From the NCBI GenBank assembly GCA_964059195.1, contig CAXKWD010000011.1:8820366-8884365 (forward strand): a stretch of 64,000 nt of DNA, given 5' to 3'. This DNA comes from Ectobius pallidus. Lineage: Eukaryota; Arthropoda; Insecta; Blattodea; Ectobiidae. Under the pieces are notes generated by a model. That model searched no databases. It was not told the DNA's origin and saw nothing but the letters and a program-made list of their open reading frames with translations. The first letter of the stretch is position 1; the number at the start of each line of letters is the position of its first letter. Made by a program: the position numbers and the translations under genes. Below are positions 31,408 to 46,400 of the stretch, one piece after another.

Positions 31408-34400
31408 GTAAGTGATAATCTAATATGCCTTGTAAGACAGCTGGAGATAAGCCGGAATACTTGCAGGGCAGATTTATTAATTTGGATCATTACATGTTGT
31501 GTTTCACATTTGGAAATGATAACCAGAGTGCTTCTATATTTGCATTATAAATTTCAGGCTAAGTGGAAGTCTAATTAAGATAATTGTTCATTTCAATTGA
31601 CCCAAATATTTAACGTTTCTGAAATCACTGTTCTTGCAGAAATGTCATAATTTTAGGCTAAATCGAAAACGTATTTATGTACAGTGTCTTCCTTTTTAGG
31701 ATATGCAGTACATATTCAATAAGACAGTCTACTTTCAAAAGGGCCATTGCATTTTGATAATTATCTATTCCCTACCAGTCTACATTACAGATTTTGGCCA
31801 AGGTTCAGCATGCATTTATAAGCCTACGTTTGTACATAAATGACGAAAAGTAAGTTCTTTTCCAATAAATAGTGGATTGAAGTGTGACATATAACCTATA
31901 AAGTAGATGCTGTGACCCCAGGTCTACTGTAATTCAGCCAACTGCCACATTATAATGCTTTTTTTATTCCCAGGCACATGGATTATGACATCTTTCTTTT
32001 TGGCTAACAAGTTACTATGCATTTAATTTTTCCCATTATTAATCCTTCAAATAATAGTTAGAAATAGTTAATAAAATATATACAAATTTAGATAGCCATG
32101 TTAGTAGGATTTGTTATGACAGGATTAAGTGCTGACACTACCACGCCCAAATACCATAGGGTAAGATGGGGTAATTAAGGAGTTACTACCAAAGTTAGGG
32201 TATCTATGTGAAGTCTAGACTCTTTAATCTATACTGATATAAATAGTCAAGTGAAATCATTAGTGAACTTTGTGTTTGAAATCGATGAGCAAAATTTCAG
32301 TAGGGCCTAGAATAAGTTAACCTTTCTCCTTAAATGCGGTCTTAATACAAGGATAAAAATCCATTTTACATAAAGCAGTACTTCTTTTAATGTGTAGGAG
32401 AGAAAATGTTAACACTTCAGACTTTTACTGTAAATCCAGCTTTCTGAAAATTTATGTAGGGACGCCTGCCATTATAGAATAACACGACACTATGTTCACA
32501 ATTACTCTACGTATACACATTTACCCCATTAACTTGGGTTAAATGGAAACAGTGATTTCTGAATTCTGAAGGTAATCTGGGATCTGGCCGTCATTGTAAA
32601 CTACAGACACATTCTTAACTTCTGAGAAATATGATTGTTTACAATTGCAGTTATTCATAACATCATAGCTGCAATAAGAGATTCAAAAACAATATTGAAC
32701 TAAAACACAGATTAATGTAGGTTTACTATGTAGGGTCAGAGAAATCAATAAACTGCCTAGGCTAAGCCTCTTAGGGCTGATTGTTTAAACCGTTTGATCT
32801 CAGATCAGAGACTAAACTGGTCTCAGTTCATGCTAAACTCTGACATTTTTGTCGTATAAATGTTAATCTGAGATCAATTTGTACTGAACTAGGTTTAATT
32901 ATGACTGGAGAAATTTCTCCAATCAAGCTCATTGATCTCAGTTCAAGATTTTTTCCTTATTTGAGATACAAGATCAGTGATTATAAACATGTTATTCATA
33001 AAGGTTTCTCGGGTTGTCAGCCAGGTTTGTAGGTCAATTAGGTCCGACGTTTCGGAGACGAACGCTGTCTCCATTCTCAAGGTTACTGAAGTCATGTGTC
33101 AGATGTAGCTGGTCTTCCATCTGACACATCACTTCTGTAACCTTGAGAATGGAGACAGCGTTCGTCTCCGAAACGTCGGACCTAATTGACCTACAAACCT
33201 GGCTGACAACCCGAGAAACCTTTATGAATAAACTTCGCCAGGAAAATCTGAAATCTAACATAATGTTAGTTCTGTTGTTACAATAAATGGCAAGAAAATA
33301 CAAGAAGTATAGCACTTTACTGTTTTTTATATTTTCATTTTAAAAGCATGGTAAACAGCCCAATTTGGTGTTATATTATCCTTTAGAATCTATAGATTCC
33401 ATTTATAAGGACCATTCATTTGTACGAAGATTCTAAATGTAAGTAAAATCATGAAGAGTTATTAAGTTAATATAACTTAAATTATTAAATTAAAATGGCA
33501 CTGAGAACTGAAGTCAAAACACGATCTCCGTGCACTGGCCGATGTTCTATTGTCGGGCAATCTGTCACATGGTGATAATTCAATACTGGAAACCTAACAG
33601 TAAAAAACTGGTCTCAGTGGCTCAGTCGCTATCGAGGCCAAATTATCTACTGGATACAAAACTTAATATATCGCCCTGGAATTCCCTCCTGATTTCTGTA
33701 TTGGGGGCCTGTGCTCCTGGACCCCCCTTCCAGCTTTCCACCAGACCCCCTTCACCAAGAATGGTAAATTCGTTTCACCCCCGGGTTCCTTTCTTGTTTT
33801 TCTTTATTGGGGGTTTTGCCCCCAAGCCCATCCAGGGGCTCGGACCCCCTTCCAAACTTCCAGCAGACCTTCTCCACACCGGGAGATACAGGTAGGGTCA
33901 ATCGGGGCTAATATGATACACACAAAATAATGGGGTAATTATGATACACTAAAAAAAATAAGGGTTATATTACCAATAAATTAATGTTAAAATGATATTC
34001 CAAGAGTTAATTTTATCTACTTGTTAGTCCCATATATGAAGAAATATACAGCATAATATTTAATAGTGAAAAAAAATTAAAACTGCAGGTACTTATTTTT
34101 TGCCTAAAAAACTTTTATATTTTGATTCGGAACTTTTCTCATACATTGAATGCTAATGAAGATATTTTAAATTCAAAAGCATCATTATGTTCATGAAAAA
34201 ATGGGCTATTTTTGCATATAAGAATCCTTCCTGAGGTGTTAAAAGTGATACATATATATGTGATACATATATTGGGGCTAATATGATACAGCCCATGGGG
34301 TAAATATGAGACACGTATACAGGTAAATCGAACAGAACCCTAAACAAAAAGCCGGTGGCGATTAGATCCTGGAGCGAAAGTTGTAACTTCAGAAGAATGG

Positions 34401-37400
34401 ATCACATTAGAGAATGATAAAAATAAAATAAAACAGGGGAAAAGGACAGTCCAAGATGTACAAGAAACAAGCGATGAAGATCTACCAACTAAATTAACGA
34501 GTCAAGATGATGATGCAGATGATGTAGACCTCCTTGAACCTCAGGCTGAGGATTTTGAAACAAAGGAGAGTCCAGAAAGTGTTAAAACTGGTGATTTTTT
34601 GTTGGCCTCTTTTAAAGGTGGAAAAAGAAACAGCACCACTTATAGGTATGTCGTAACGGTTCTCCAAGTGTTCGCAGATAATGAATTTGAAGTCATGGGA
34701 CTGTAAACTGTGAATGACAAAACAACTTTTCAACAGAATGAAAAAGATGTGTCTGTGATAAATAAATCAGCTGTGTTGGGGAAACTGCCTACACCAAACA
34801 TGACTCTGCTTGGAAATCGTTTTAAGTACTGTTTTGACAAATTTGTAGACGTGTTTGAGCAGTAGTTACAATTACTGTAGAATTGCTTGCCTCAGGAACA
34901 CTGAAACATGTTTAATTTTTTTTTTTCATCTTTAGTGTGAGTTTGCTTAATTTTTAATACCTCTGTATAATTTTTTCTTTTGATTTTTACAGATCTAGGC
35001 AACGTAGAAAAATTAAATATTTTCATCTCTTAAAAATGGTTTTATATTGATACCAGTATCTCAGGAATCCCTGTTTCAATTTAAACCAAACTTTGCCTGA
35101 TAATACATTAGACACTAGGTGTATCACAAATACCCCAGCCACCTCTCCATCTCACATAGCATGTGAAATAATTGGCTGTATCATAACTGCCCCATCTATG
35201 TATCACAATAGCCCCATTTACTGGGGCAAATACGATACACAGTTTTCTTTTTTTCTCAAGAAATTCTTAAAATTCATGTTACTCTGAGTTGCACTATTTG
35301 AAAGAACAAGGTAAGTTGTACATTTCAGTATTTTTAAAGTTACTTTAACACTATAAATTAAGAATTCCATCACAAAAGTTTGTTTTTTTGTATCATATTA
35401 GCCCCGATTGACCCTACAGTACTTATTATAAATAGTAACAGGCGGAACCTAACCACATAATTAGATGGAGAGCATGTGTTTATGTAATTTATGTAATTAT
35501 TGGCAGCATTGGATACGCCCTTGCGAGAATGGCCAATGAGATGCAAGATCATGGAACACCTCACGTGAAATTACAGTAGAGTGCTATACTAAACCCAAAT
35601 ATACAAAAGACTACCTTCATACATTTCTAACTATAGGCTTACCGTAGTTGTCTCTATATATAGGCTATGTTAGGTTCTAGCTATACCGTAATTGTCTCTA
35701 CATGGGCTATGTTAGGCTTCTTATAATGCAGTGTAACATAACTCAACAACATAATCTCTATAAATTGCTTATGCTATTATATTATCTATTTCCCATTTTA
35801 CAGATGTCTGATTACTCTGATAGGCCCTACTAATGGTGAAATAATTGATTAGTTACTTCAGGCTTCCTGTGTGTTTTATCACTGTCTAGAGCAAATGTTT
35901 TCTTCATTCTCTTTTTTTTATATTCTCATAGCATAAGTAAGACCAATTAACCCTTTCAGAGCTGAGATTTTACATCTGGTAATAAGTCATCATCAAGATT
36001 CATAGATTCATTATTTATACTTGCTAAGTCAACAGTGAAGGATTCATTGACGTCATATAAACATTGGCCCTTAAGTTGAAAATCAGTAAGGAAAATTTCA
36101 GTGGAACAGTTGGTTTCCATGAATGACAAACGTAACAGATGAACAAAAATCCTCACATTTTACATTTAAAGCATCACACTATTAATCTTACCGTAGCCTA
36201 CATCTCTGCTTTTATACAATTCTTGAGGTGAAACATTCGTAGTCAGTAGCAGTGGAAATGTTAAAGCCAATTTATAGAAAAAGAGAAATCTTTATTTGCC
36301 ATCAAACTGTTACAATATAGCATTGGCATCGTCAATTTATATAAGATGCATAAATTTTAGACTAGCATAAGTAGTAGTACAGTGAGTCCCACGCAAGAGT
36401 TGGCCAATGACGCGGCTTTTTGCGTCGCGGCTGGCACAGCTCCAACTCCCGAGCGATCGGGTGAAATATCTACGCAAATAATGCCGCGGTCGTTGTAATG
36501 ATTCAGGTTCTCACATTTACAGTTAAAATTACAATGAAAATAACCACGTACCTTATCACAAGAGATGTTGGAAATGTTCTCCTCTTGCATCCACACAACA
36601 CTGGCATCTTTTTAGGAAATTTTCTTTCATGCACGTAAGTTCAGCTTCCGAGATAGGGTTAATTTCTCTTGTGATATTGTCTTTAAGTTCTTCTTATGTA
36701 TGGGAAATTGACCTATACACTTTATTTTTCAAGTTTCCCCATAAATAATATTTGCATACTGTTAGAAGAACTTAAAGACAATATCACATAAGCCTATCAC
36801 AAGAGACAGTAACTCTGTCTCGGAAGCTGAACTCATGCGCGTGAACAAAAATTTCCTAAAAAGGTGCCAGTATTGTGTGGACGCAAGAGGAGAACATTTC
36901 CAACACCTCTTGTGTTGAGGTACGTGGTTATTTTCATTGTAATTTTAACTGTAAATGTGAGAACCTGAATCATTACAACGACCGCGGCATTATTTGCGTA
37001 GATATTTCACCCGATCGTTCGGGAGTTGGAGCTGTGCCAGCCGCGACGCAGAAACCCGCGTCATTGGCCAACTCTTGCGTGGGACTCACTGTATAAATCC
37101 TTAACTAATATACAAAATATAAAACATAGAAAACAAGAAATAGATTCATTATTTATATCTGTTTGCTGAATCAACAGTGAAGGATTCATTGACTTCAAAT
37201 AAACATTCCTGTTTCAGTAGGCTACCTTTTTAACCGGTTTTTAAAATTAAATTTGGGTTGCTGTTTTATTACAGAAGGTAAGATATTGTATATTTTCGTT
37301 GATAAATGGTGCCAATTTTATTTAGATATAGTATAATGGTAAAATTGAACTCAAAATCATTTTTGTTTCTGGTATCATAATTGTGAACATCACTATTCGC

Positions 37401-40400
37401 TCTAAATTAAGCTTCATTGACATGAGTTTAACATAATAGTGAGATTATGAACAGTGTGGGAAGTGTCAAAATTCCTAGTTTTATAAAAAGTGGTTTGCAA
37501 TGGGCTCTCCAAGGTAGCCTACGTTTGATATACCGTAATTCTAATTGCATTTTCTGCTGCCTAAAAGTTTAATATTGCCCGAACTGAAGTCTGAGGCAAC
37601 ATTTTTCCATGCATTTTGCTTTTGCACGAATACTATCACAGCTGCCTTTTTGGATTATATAATGTTTGTATATTTTATAACTTCTTCATATTTTACCAAG
37701 ACAATTTCAACCAGGATGTCCTTGTTCTCCGTGGAAAAATTTGGGGAACTATCCTTTCTGCTTAATTTCGGCCATTTTCCCACTTCATTTTGCACAGCAT
37801 ACAGTCTGAATACGAAGGAAAACAGTAACAATACTCGCACTTCGTGATACTCAGCTCTTTATGTGATGTTACCAAGCTTTCACATACAACTTTGGGAACA
37901 AAACTGAACTTTGATTAGTTGATCTTAGATCAGTTTTATACAACAGACTGCAGTCTGAACTCAGATCGTTTTCTGTACTTACAAGGGAACCGTACAGGTT
38001 GTCATATCAAAACCTACTCTCAAATTTTGCACATCATTAGGTCTTCATTGTACCGGTAGATGGATACATGGAAAAAAAATTAGCTGCTCAGATGACTGTA
38101 AGTGTGAAAATGTGTTTATGTTTCATAAGTTAGCAATGGAGAGCACTTGTAGAGCTTGCTTGAGTAGCCCGCATGCTGAGAATAGCGACAGATGGGTGGA
38201 GCTACCTTGTTACTTGCGGAATGTGTTTCACTAAATAACTCTCATCATTTGTTCTTATCATTTCCTCATTTTAAAACTATATAATCTGTATAGACACTGA
38301 GGAGTTGCTTATGATTGTTAGTATGTGTAGGTGTTAAAGAAGTGTGACCACTCAATTTGCATGATATTTGAAGATATTTCCCATGCACAGCGATTCACAA
38401 TAACAGTGCTTCAATATACTTATTCTCAGTGTTGCCATTTATTCTTCAGACGAAAGTCTTTAAGTGTTAAAAAGTCGTATTAACATACATAGTGTCACGA
38501 CATTTTGAGGCAAATTTTCCAAAAAAGAAAACTGCTAATTTACCTAATTCAAGGAATAACACATGGTTAACTCCTGGTATTAAAATATCATGTGCAAACA
38601 AAAGAGAGCTCTACCTAAAATATAGAACCAGTAACAACCAAACTCATAAGGAATACTATAAAAAGTATTGCAACATACTGAAGAAAGTAATTAAAGAAGC
38701 AAAAAGTAGGCATTTTTCACAAGTAATTAATAAATCAAATAATAAAGTTAAGACTGTATGGAATATAATAAAAAACGAAACAGAGAGAACAAAGGGAAAC
38801 AATGATTGTACATCATTAATATACCAAGACATAAAACTAGATAATTTATCTGACATTACAAATGCTTTTAATAGTCACTTTATAAATATTGCAGAGAAAT
38901 GTATTCCTATAAATAATATTAGCATTAAGGCAGTAGACCTACTAACATAATCTACAGTTATGGAACCATAGATTTCAATTGAACCTGACTTCCCACATAG
39001 AAATTGAAAATATAATCAAGTCTCTCAAAAGTAAAAGCTCGTCTGGATGGGATGAGATAAGTAATAAGTTATTAAAAAGCTGCTCATCAGAACTCAGTAA
39101 ACCTCTTAGTCACATATGCAATTGTTCATTAGAAAATGGAATATTTCCAGAAAGACTGAAGCATGCTATTGTTAAGCCCCTCTTTAAAAAAGGTGACAAA
39201 AATCTACCATCAAATTACAGACCTATATCGCTCTTAACCTCATTTTCAAAAGTTTTTGAAAAAGTCATGTACAACCGCATAATACACATCTTAATTTGAA
39301 TGACATTCTTACTTCATCTCAGTTTGGATTTAGAAGTGGCATGTCCACTGAGAATGCTACATTTCAACTTACTACAGAAATACTGGAAGCGTTAGATAAA
39401 AAGAAATATGCTCTGGGAATTTTCTGCGATTTAGCTAAAGTGTTTAACTGTATAAATCATGAAATATTACTTCAAAAATTGAATCATTACGGGTTCGATA
39501 ATTTAACACTTAAGTGGTTCAAATCATATCTTTCTGATAGAACTCAAAAGGTAATAATAAATGGAAATGAATCTAACTTAGGGGTTGTTAAGAATGGGGT
39601 ACCTCAGGGATCAATACTAGGACCTTTGCTCTTTTTAATTTTTATTAATGACTTGCCCTATAACTTAAGTGACGAATCAAAGGTATTGCTCTTCGCAGAT
39701 GATACTAGTGTACTTGTAACAGGAACGTCACAAGAACATTTATCAAGAATAACTACAAAGGCTTTTCACGAGTTAAACACATGGTTTCTAGCTAATAAAA
39801 TGACACTTTTGATAAGACCCATTTTATACAATTTAGGACAAAAAACAGATGTATCTCAAATATTGAAATTAATTATGGAACACAAACCATACAAGAAATT
39901 AGCAATGTAGAATTTTTAGGACTGCAAATTGACCAAAATCTTGATTGGAAGACACACATAGAAATGATAAGTCCAAAACTGAGTTCAGCGTGCTTTGCTT
40001 TAAGAATTTTGAATAATATATTAAAACAGGATGCATTACTTATGGTATATTTTGCATATTTTCACTCTGTAATGAGGTACGGGGTCATATTCTGGGGCAA
40101 CTCTTCCCATAGGGCGAAAATATTTAGATTACAAAAGTGGGCAATAAGAATAATATGTGGAAAGAAAAAAAGGGAATCTTGTAAACCGCTATTTGAAAAA
40201 TTAAAAGTCCTCACTCTTGCAGGGGAGTATATATACTCTGTTATGTGTTATGTAGTGAATAATATTGATGAATTTCAAACTAATTTTAGTGTACATGGAC
40301 GTACTACCAGAAACATGAATGATCTACAGAGACCAAATAACTCATTAAAACTCTTTCAGAAGGGTGCTTATTATTCTGCAGTACAGATATATAACAAGCT

Positions 40401-43400
40401 TCCAAACAACATTAAATTATTATGTATTCAAAGAAAGAGCAAACCTTTCAAAACAGCTGTCAAGGAATTTTTAATAACTCACACCTTCTACAATTTGGAG
40501 GAATATTTCCAGCTTGGATAAATTTGGCAGCTTGCAGCTTCTGTAGGCCTATATTATTGTTATAACATGCATGTATTTTTTGATCTGACGTGTTCTATAG
40601 GACGAGAAATCTACATCTACATCTACATACTATGTAATAATTGTACTCGTTATTATAGGCCCAAGTAAAAAAATGAACGACTGTAAAGAGCACATGAGAT
40701 TCACTTAGCTCATCCAAAAAATTTAAGCAGGTACTAATTACTTCACGGCAACTACTGGAATACAACCATGTGTATCAGAGGAGGATATTACTCATTATTA
40801 TAATATTATTCCCTCCTATAGTGATAAGGGAGAGATAAGGCAAAATATACATAGACATATCTGACGTGGGATTCGGGTGAACACTGTCACAGCCGATGCC
40901 AAGCGTGTGCTAGGTAGGGAAGACCATTACCCCCTCCCACTGACAGCTGGAAGAAGCTACTCAATATTTTGAATTTATGAGATTCGCAATAAATTTTCAC
41001 CCACTAAAAGTTTATATGAGCAGCTAATTTTTGGCATGTGTCTATGTGCAATGAAGACCTACCGATGTGCAAAATTAGAGGGTAGGTTTCGACATGACAA
41101 CCTGTATCCTACGGTTTCCTTAAATCATCTCCAGTCAAAGATGTTTATACTGTACAATTGGCCCTTAAAGATCATAATGTTTTTAGACACTGTCTATTGT
41201 TCTGTCAGAGAGGATATGTATGAAGACATATGAGTACCGGTTCCATTATTATAAATAAAATACATCAGCGAAAGACATTTAAATTTGAATAGCTAGGTTT
41301 CCAATACTTATTTTTATTTAATTATCCATAACTAGTAAATATTTAAGATATCACTGTGATACATATATTTAGTACCGTTAGCTTAAATTGTGACGATTCA
41401 CCAGTTTATGAGTATGTATGCTCAATATGTAAATGGTATGTGACAGTACAGCATATTTTATTACCTCAGATAAACATTCACAATTTATGGCTCTGGGAAA
41501 GTGCAAGAGTCTGAAGTGATATTATTCCTCATATCCAGTCAAAATGAATTGTAGAAGCCTATAACAAAACATTCCAGTGTCCAAGAAAATGTTTTTCGTA
41601 ACTGTAGCCTCTTCACTGCATTGATCAGGGTTCACACTTGTCCTATATTTCCTATTTTTCAGCATGTGTCCTGTATTTCCTATATATTTTTGGAGCATGT
41701 CTTATTCTTATTTTTAAATTATAGGCCTATATTAAAAGTGGGTGGTTGTTGGGCCTGTACCTCTTGTATGGTTTGTTGGAGAGGTTACCCTTCTGTGTAC
41801 TGCCTTTATCATTTTCCTTTTACTGTACCATTCCCTTATTACTTTTTTTGTTCATCATTTAACCTTTTTCAGTCCTTATCCTTTTAACTATTCTTTTTTG
41901 TGAAAGTAAGTAAAAATTGCAATTGAAGAGACAGTTCAAGAAAATGTATAAATGTACTATACAGAACACTTGAAAACTAATAATAATTAACAAAAGTCTT
42001 CTGGTTCTTACGTAAAATAAAAACTCTTTAAAAAATACAGTGGATATTCATATTTGACTGTTAAATTCCAAACAGATTTTCTACTGTAGATCAGTTGGTG
42101 CAAGCAGTTGTGCTCTTTGCTAGGAAAACAGGTTCTCAACAACGAAAATTGTACATAGTGTTCCCCTAGTTAATCTTTTGCAATAATGTAAGGCAGGTCA
42201 CAACTTGATCTAGGCCTACTTTCTACCAAATTGTTGTGTTTGTACGGCTGTTGAAAATAGATGTGTTGTGCGTATTTTGTGCCATTGGATAAACTGGAGT
42301 ACTGTACCATCATAAAATTATTTTTACATATATCCATCTTGAATGTTAACTGTACAATAACAGTGGGTGCCCGGTCACAAAAATCACTAATTAGTGTGCC
42401 TCACAGTAGGCTACTGCAAATGACATAACTTGTCTGTCAGTGAGGTAGACCATTAAGGGCATTCAATCATAGGGGGAAGGTTCCATCTGGCACTGTGAAT
42501 TGAACTCCAGCTTAGCTCAGTTGGTAGAGCATTGGCACGAGTAGCCAAAGGTCCTGGGTTCAAGTCCCAGTGTCGGAGGAATTTTTCTCTTATAATATTA
42601 TCATGTAATGTCCAACAGAGACGATAATCTGTGGTTCATGAATACTTATATATATATATATATATCCATCTTGAATGTTAACTGTACAATAACAGTGGGA
42701 GCCCAATCACAAAAATCACTATTTAGTGTGCCTCACAGTACTGCAAATGACATAACTTGTCTGTCAGTGAGGTAGACCATTAAGGGCATTCAATCACAGG
42801 AGGAAGGTTCCATCTGGTGCTGTGAATTGAACTCCGGCTTAGCTCAGTTGGTAGAGCATTCGCGAATAGCCAAAGGTCCTGGGTTCAAGTCCCAGTGTCG
42901 GAGGAATTTTTCTCCTATAATATTCTCATAAAATTTTTTTTTTTACTGATTATCACCAACAGAAATGCATCCAAAGTTAGTGATAACATGTACCAGTACT
43001 GTATTGCAACCAAAATGTAGATATTTGCATGGGTAGTTGTTGTATGTGTTATTTGAAGGGAGGTCTTATTTTGATGTTTTTCCATATGGAAGGTGTTCTA
43101 TATATATTTTCAAAATGTCATATATTTTTTAATGTTACGAGTGGGAACCTTGATTAATGTAGAAGTTGGAACTTTCGAAAAATACTTCTTATTAGCAAGA
43201 CAGTTTGGCATACAGTGAGCTCTAAATTGTATTTTAAAGAAACTTCACTTTGTTTATAGGCCTACTTCCTAGTTCCGTATTTCTAAAGTATGTATGCAGA
43301 GTGATTTTCCTCTATTATGGAATTAATCAAGGCTAAACAAAGTAATAAACTCTTAACGCAAAGCTAACATTACAAGCTTAATAACAACACCGTTATATTA

Positions 43401-46400
43401 ACTTAAATTATTATAAGTCTAAAAATTGTAATCAGTAAAAGACTCAAAGTATTCCTCTATACTATAAAAGGAATTTTTGCCAGTTAAGTGAATAACTGTC
43501 TGAAATATGTACTTATTAACTACATGTGCAGCATGTGGTAGCTTATTAAAACACAATATGCAAAATGTTTACAGAGGAGTTCATTGTAAACCATCAGGCT
43601 TAGGAATTCTCTATGTATGAAGTTGGCACCCCTTGAACTGTGGTTATTTATTATACAGTAATAATATAATAAATATAGCGTTTTAAATGCTCTGGCAAGT
43701 GTAATCTATCTAATTTTAAGTTTGTTTTATGTATTACTACTCCCGTAATATTGACTCATGGCTGTAAATAACTTGTACATTGAAATATGTAGGCCTATTC
43801 CATGGTTCAGAGTAAGGTAATTATAGTTACCCTTTACATGGACAAGACAATTGCATACATGGTAATTTATAACGGTGAGTTTATGAGCTAATAAAAATGG
43901 CTTCACAATGATCACTATACAAAACATACGAGATGATTCTCACTGCTTTTTTCATATATACACTTTGGTACAATAGAACTCACAAGAATGTAGATTTTAT
44001 TTTTAATGTGATTTTATTACATAGGGTACATTATGTTAAAATAGACACCCGTATTATCTAGCTTATATGTAGGCCTAAATGAAAGTGGACTCCTGATTTG
44101 TCAACATCTACATTTCACTGGAAATCTTCTCTTCTAATAGTCAGCAACATAATTGTTTTTAGTATGGGTAACATTCAGTAAACATCAGTCACACAACTAA
44201 ATATAATGTAGGCTACGCAAAAGCAACCCTTTTATTATAAGAGTTGTTTTTGACTTACATGACAAGGAATCGTGACTTGCGTTACATTATGTTTGTTGGG
44301 TGGGCTTAATAAACAGACATAGAACATTTGGTATCTAACCCTCATGGCAAAATAATCTTAACTCATTTTGCTGTAATTTTTCCGATTTGTGACATTAGGA
44401 AATAAGATGAAAATCAATTGATTTTTTTTTTTTACTTTTTTAGGTGTAGACCTACAACATAATAAAATACAAAATACATAACAAATTGTGATAATATTTG
44501 CAAGTTTCAGAAGAATGATTGACATTGGAAAGAGTAGAATGCTGTGGTGCAGTTCGGTTCCAAAATGTTCAGTTAGGCCTACATGAAAATAGTTCAATGC
44601 AAAATCACACACATGCAAATGTCACAAAACAAAATTAAAAAAATAACAAGTTTGGAAGAAAAAATATATACACATTACTGTTATTGTTTAATTTACTTAT
44701 AAAAATACATCAAGAAAAATGAGGAAAAATATTTTGGACTAACCATTTTATATTGGCCTACAGGGCTTTAGAATAAAAGTTGTGCCGCTCGTGTGGTGTT
44801 TCGCTGGCGACTGGGCCTGGGCAAGCAGGAGCTGGCATTCCCCGCACCCAAACTCTGCTTATTAGAACGTAGATAAAATCTTTTAATTTTTACAAAAGAT
44901 TCTGAAAATGTCATCCTCCCTCATGTAAACAGGCATTGTATCAGGAAAACACATCCTGGTTGACAAGATTAGGTACTGAAATGAATTTTGACCTCATTTT
45001 TGTCAACACCTGATGGAAGAAAAGAAATCATATCTGGGTGGTTTCAACAAGATCCAGCCACTGCTCTTGCAGTAGCATAGTCTATGAATAACCTTAGGGA
45101 AGTGTTTCAAGAAAGAGTGATCATTGTTGGTATATGACCAGATCTAACTGTATGTGATTTTTACTTGCGGGGTAGTCTGAAAGACAAATCCTCGCATACT
45201 GAAATAAGGAATTAAATCAGAAAAATTACTATGCCCAGACTTAATTTTGACAACCAGGGTTTGTTTTACCAATGCAACGCCTGTTAACTTGTGGAGAACA
45301 ACATTTTCAGCATCTTTTGTAAGGTAAAATTTTATAAGCATTCTAAGAAGCGGAGTTTAGGTGGGGGGAAAGCCTTCTCCTGTCTCAATCCACCAACGAA
45401 ACACTGCGAGCAGCACACCTTATATTCTAAAGCCTTCTACATCTTATTCTTCTTAAATCTATGCACATTCATGTTATTTATATTTGGATGTTTTCTTAAT
45501 TTATTATTATATAGTCTCAGTTCCAAAACTAAACTCATGTTTCAGTGCAGCTGACATTTGATTTCAACTAAGGATGAGGAGGCAATTCCTCTCGTGTTAT
45601 AAGGATGGAAATGTGTTTTAAAATTCATTTTATGTTTATGGAGAAAAATAAGTAAAATTTTTTTTATATATAATTTATATAGATTTATAATACATTTTTT
45701 TGTTCTTAAGATTTTTTCCCACACTGTTGTGGTTTCCCTCAACCAAACGGTACATGATAATACATTCCAGTTTTAACGAATTTTTCTTCTCTATTTTCTG
45801 TACATCCTATCTTCATCTTGTAGTTCTCTTGCTGCCATGCTCCTCCATACACCATCCATCCAGGTATCACTTGGCCTTCCTTTCCTTCGCCTTCCGTCAG
45901 GTTCCCAGTTCATCACCACTTGGGCATTCTTCCATCGTTCATTCTTTTCACATGACCGTACCATCTTAATCTTTTCTTTGCAATAATTTCTAAGACATCT
46001 TCATCCACGTCCATTAATTATTTTATTAGTATTCCTTACTGTTTCCCTCCTTGACTTATAATATTTAATACATTGAATTCAGAGAAGATAAGTTTCATAG
46101 TGTAATTCAAATGTTTCTCTAAACAGATCTTTATTATATGTTTCTATAATAATATATGCCTAATAAAGGAGTAACAGTAGATTATGAAGTGCATCCCCAA
46201 CCAATTATTCTGTGTTGTATTACAGATTGTATTAAAGCTAAGTAAACAGAACGTAGATCAAATGTAGGCATATAAGAATGCAAAATCACTAATTTATGCA
46301 TACTTTTACTCAGTCTGATAGTTATGTACCGGTATGCTGCGTGTTTATCCTATTTTAAATTTTGGTCAATAATTATTCCTAAATATTTTACCTTAATACT

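Larger units (their letters stand above)
33605..35600 (+). repeat. Unclassified dispersed repeat (copy 2), split by a pogo-type element
   Basis: Left half 33605-33893 and right half 35417-35600 match 9742-10200 in order. The interruption is exactly the 33895-35414 element, so that element inserted later. Confidence 0.7.
42331..42935 (+). repeat. Two tandem 332-bp units each carrying a tRNA-like sequence
   Basis: Units start tatccatcttgaatgttaac at 42331 and at 42663. Each runs through a shared leader (gtgaggtagaccattaaggg), a tRNA-like cloverleaf, and ggaatttttctc. They are joined by a TA dinucleotide run. Related units lie at 50106-50400 (minus) and 52378-52640. Confidence 0.85.

Noticed and set aside
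36357..37096. Two near-identical 73-79 codon ORFs on opposite strands
   Set aside because: They are the two arms of one palindromic transposon; the similarity follows from the inverted repeat and no domain is seen.
42506..42903. Functional tRNA genes
   Set aside because: The cloverleaf can be drawn, but U33 is replaced by C, the acceptor stem has mismatches, copies are decayed and all sit in a larger repeat.
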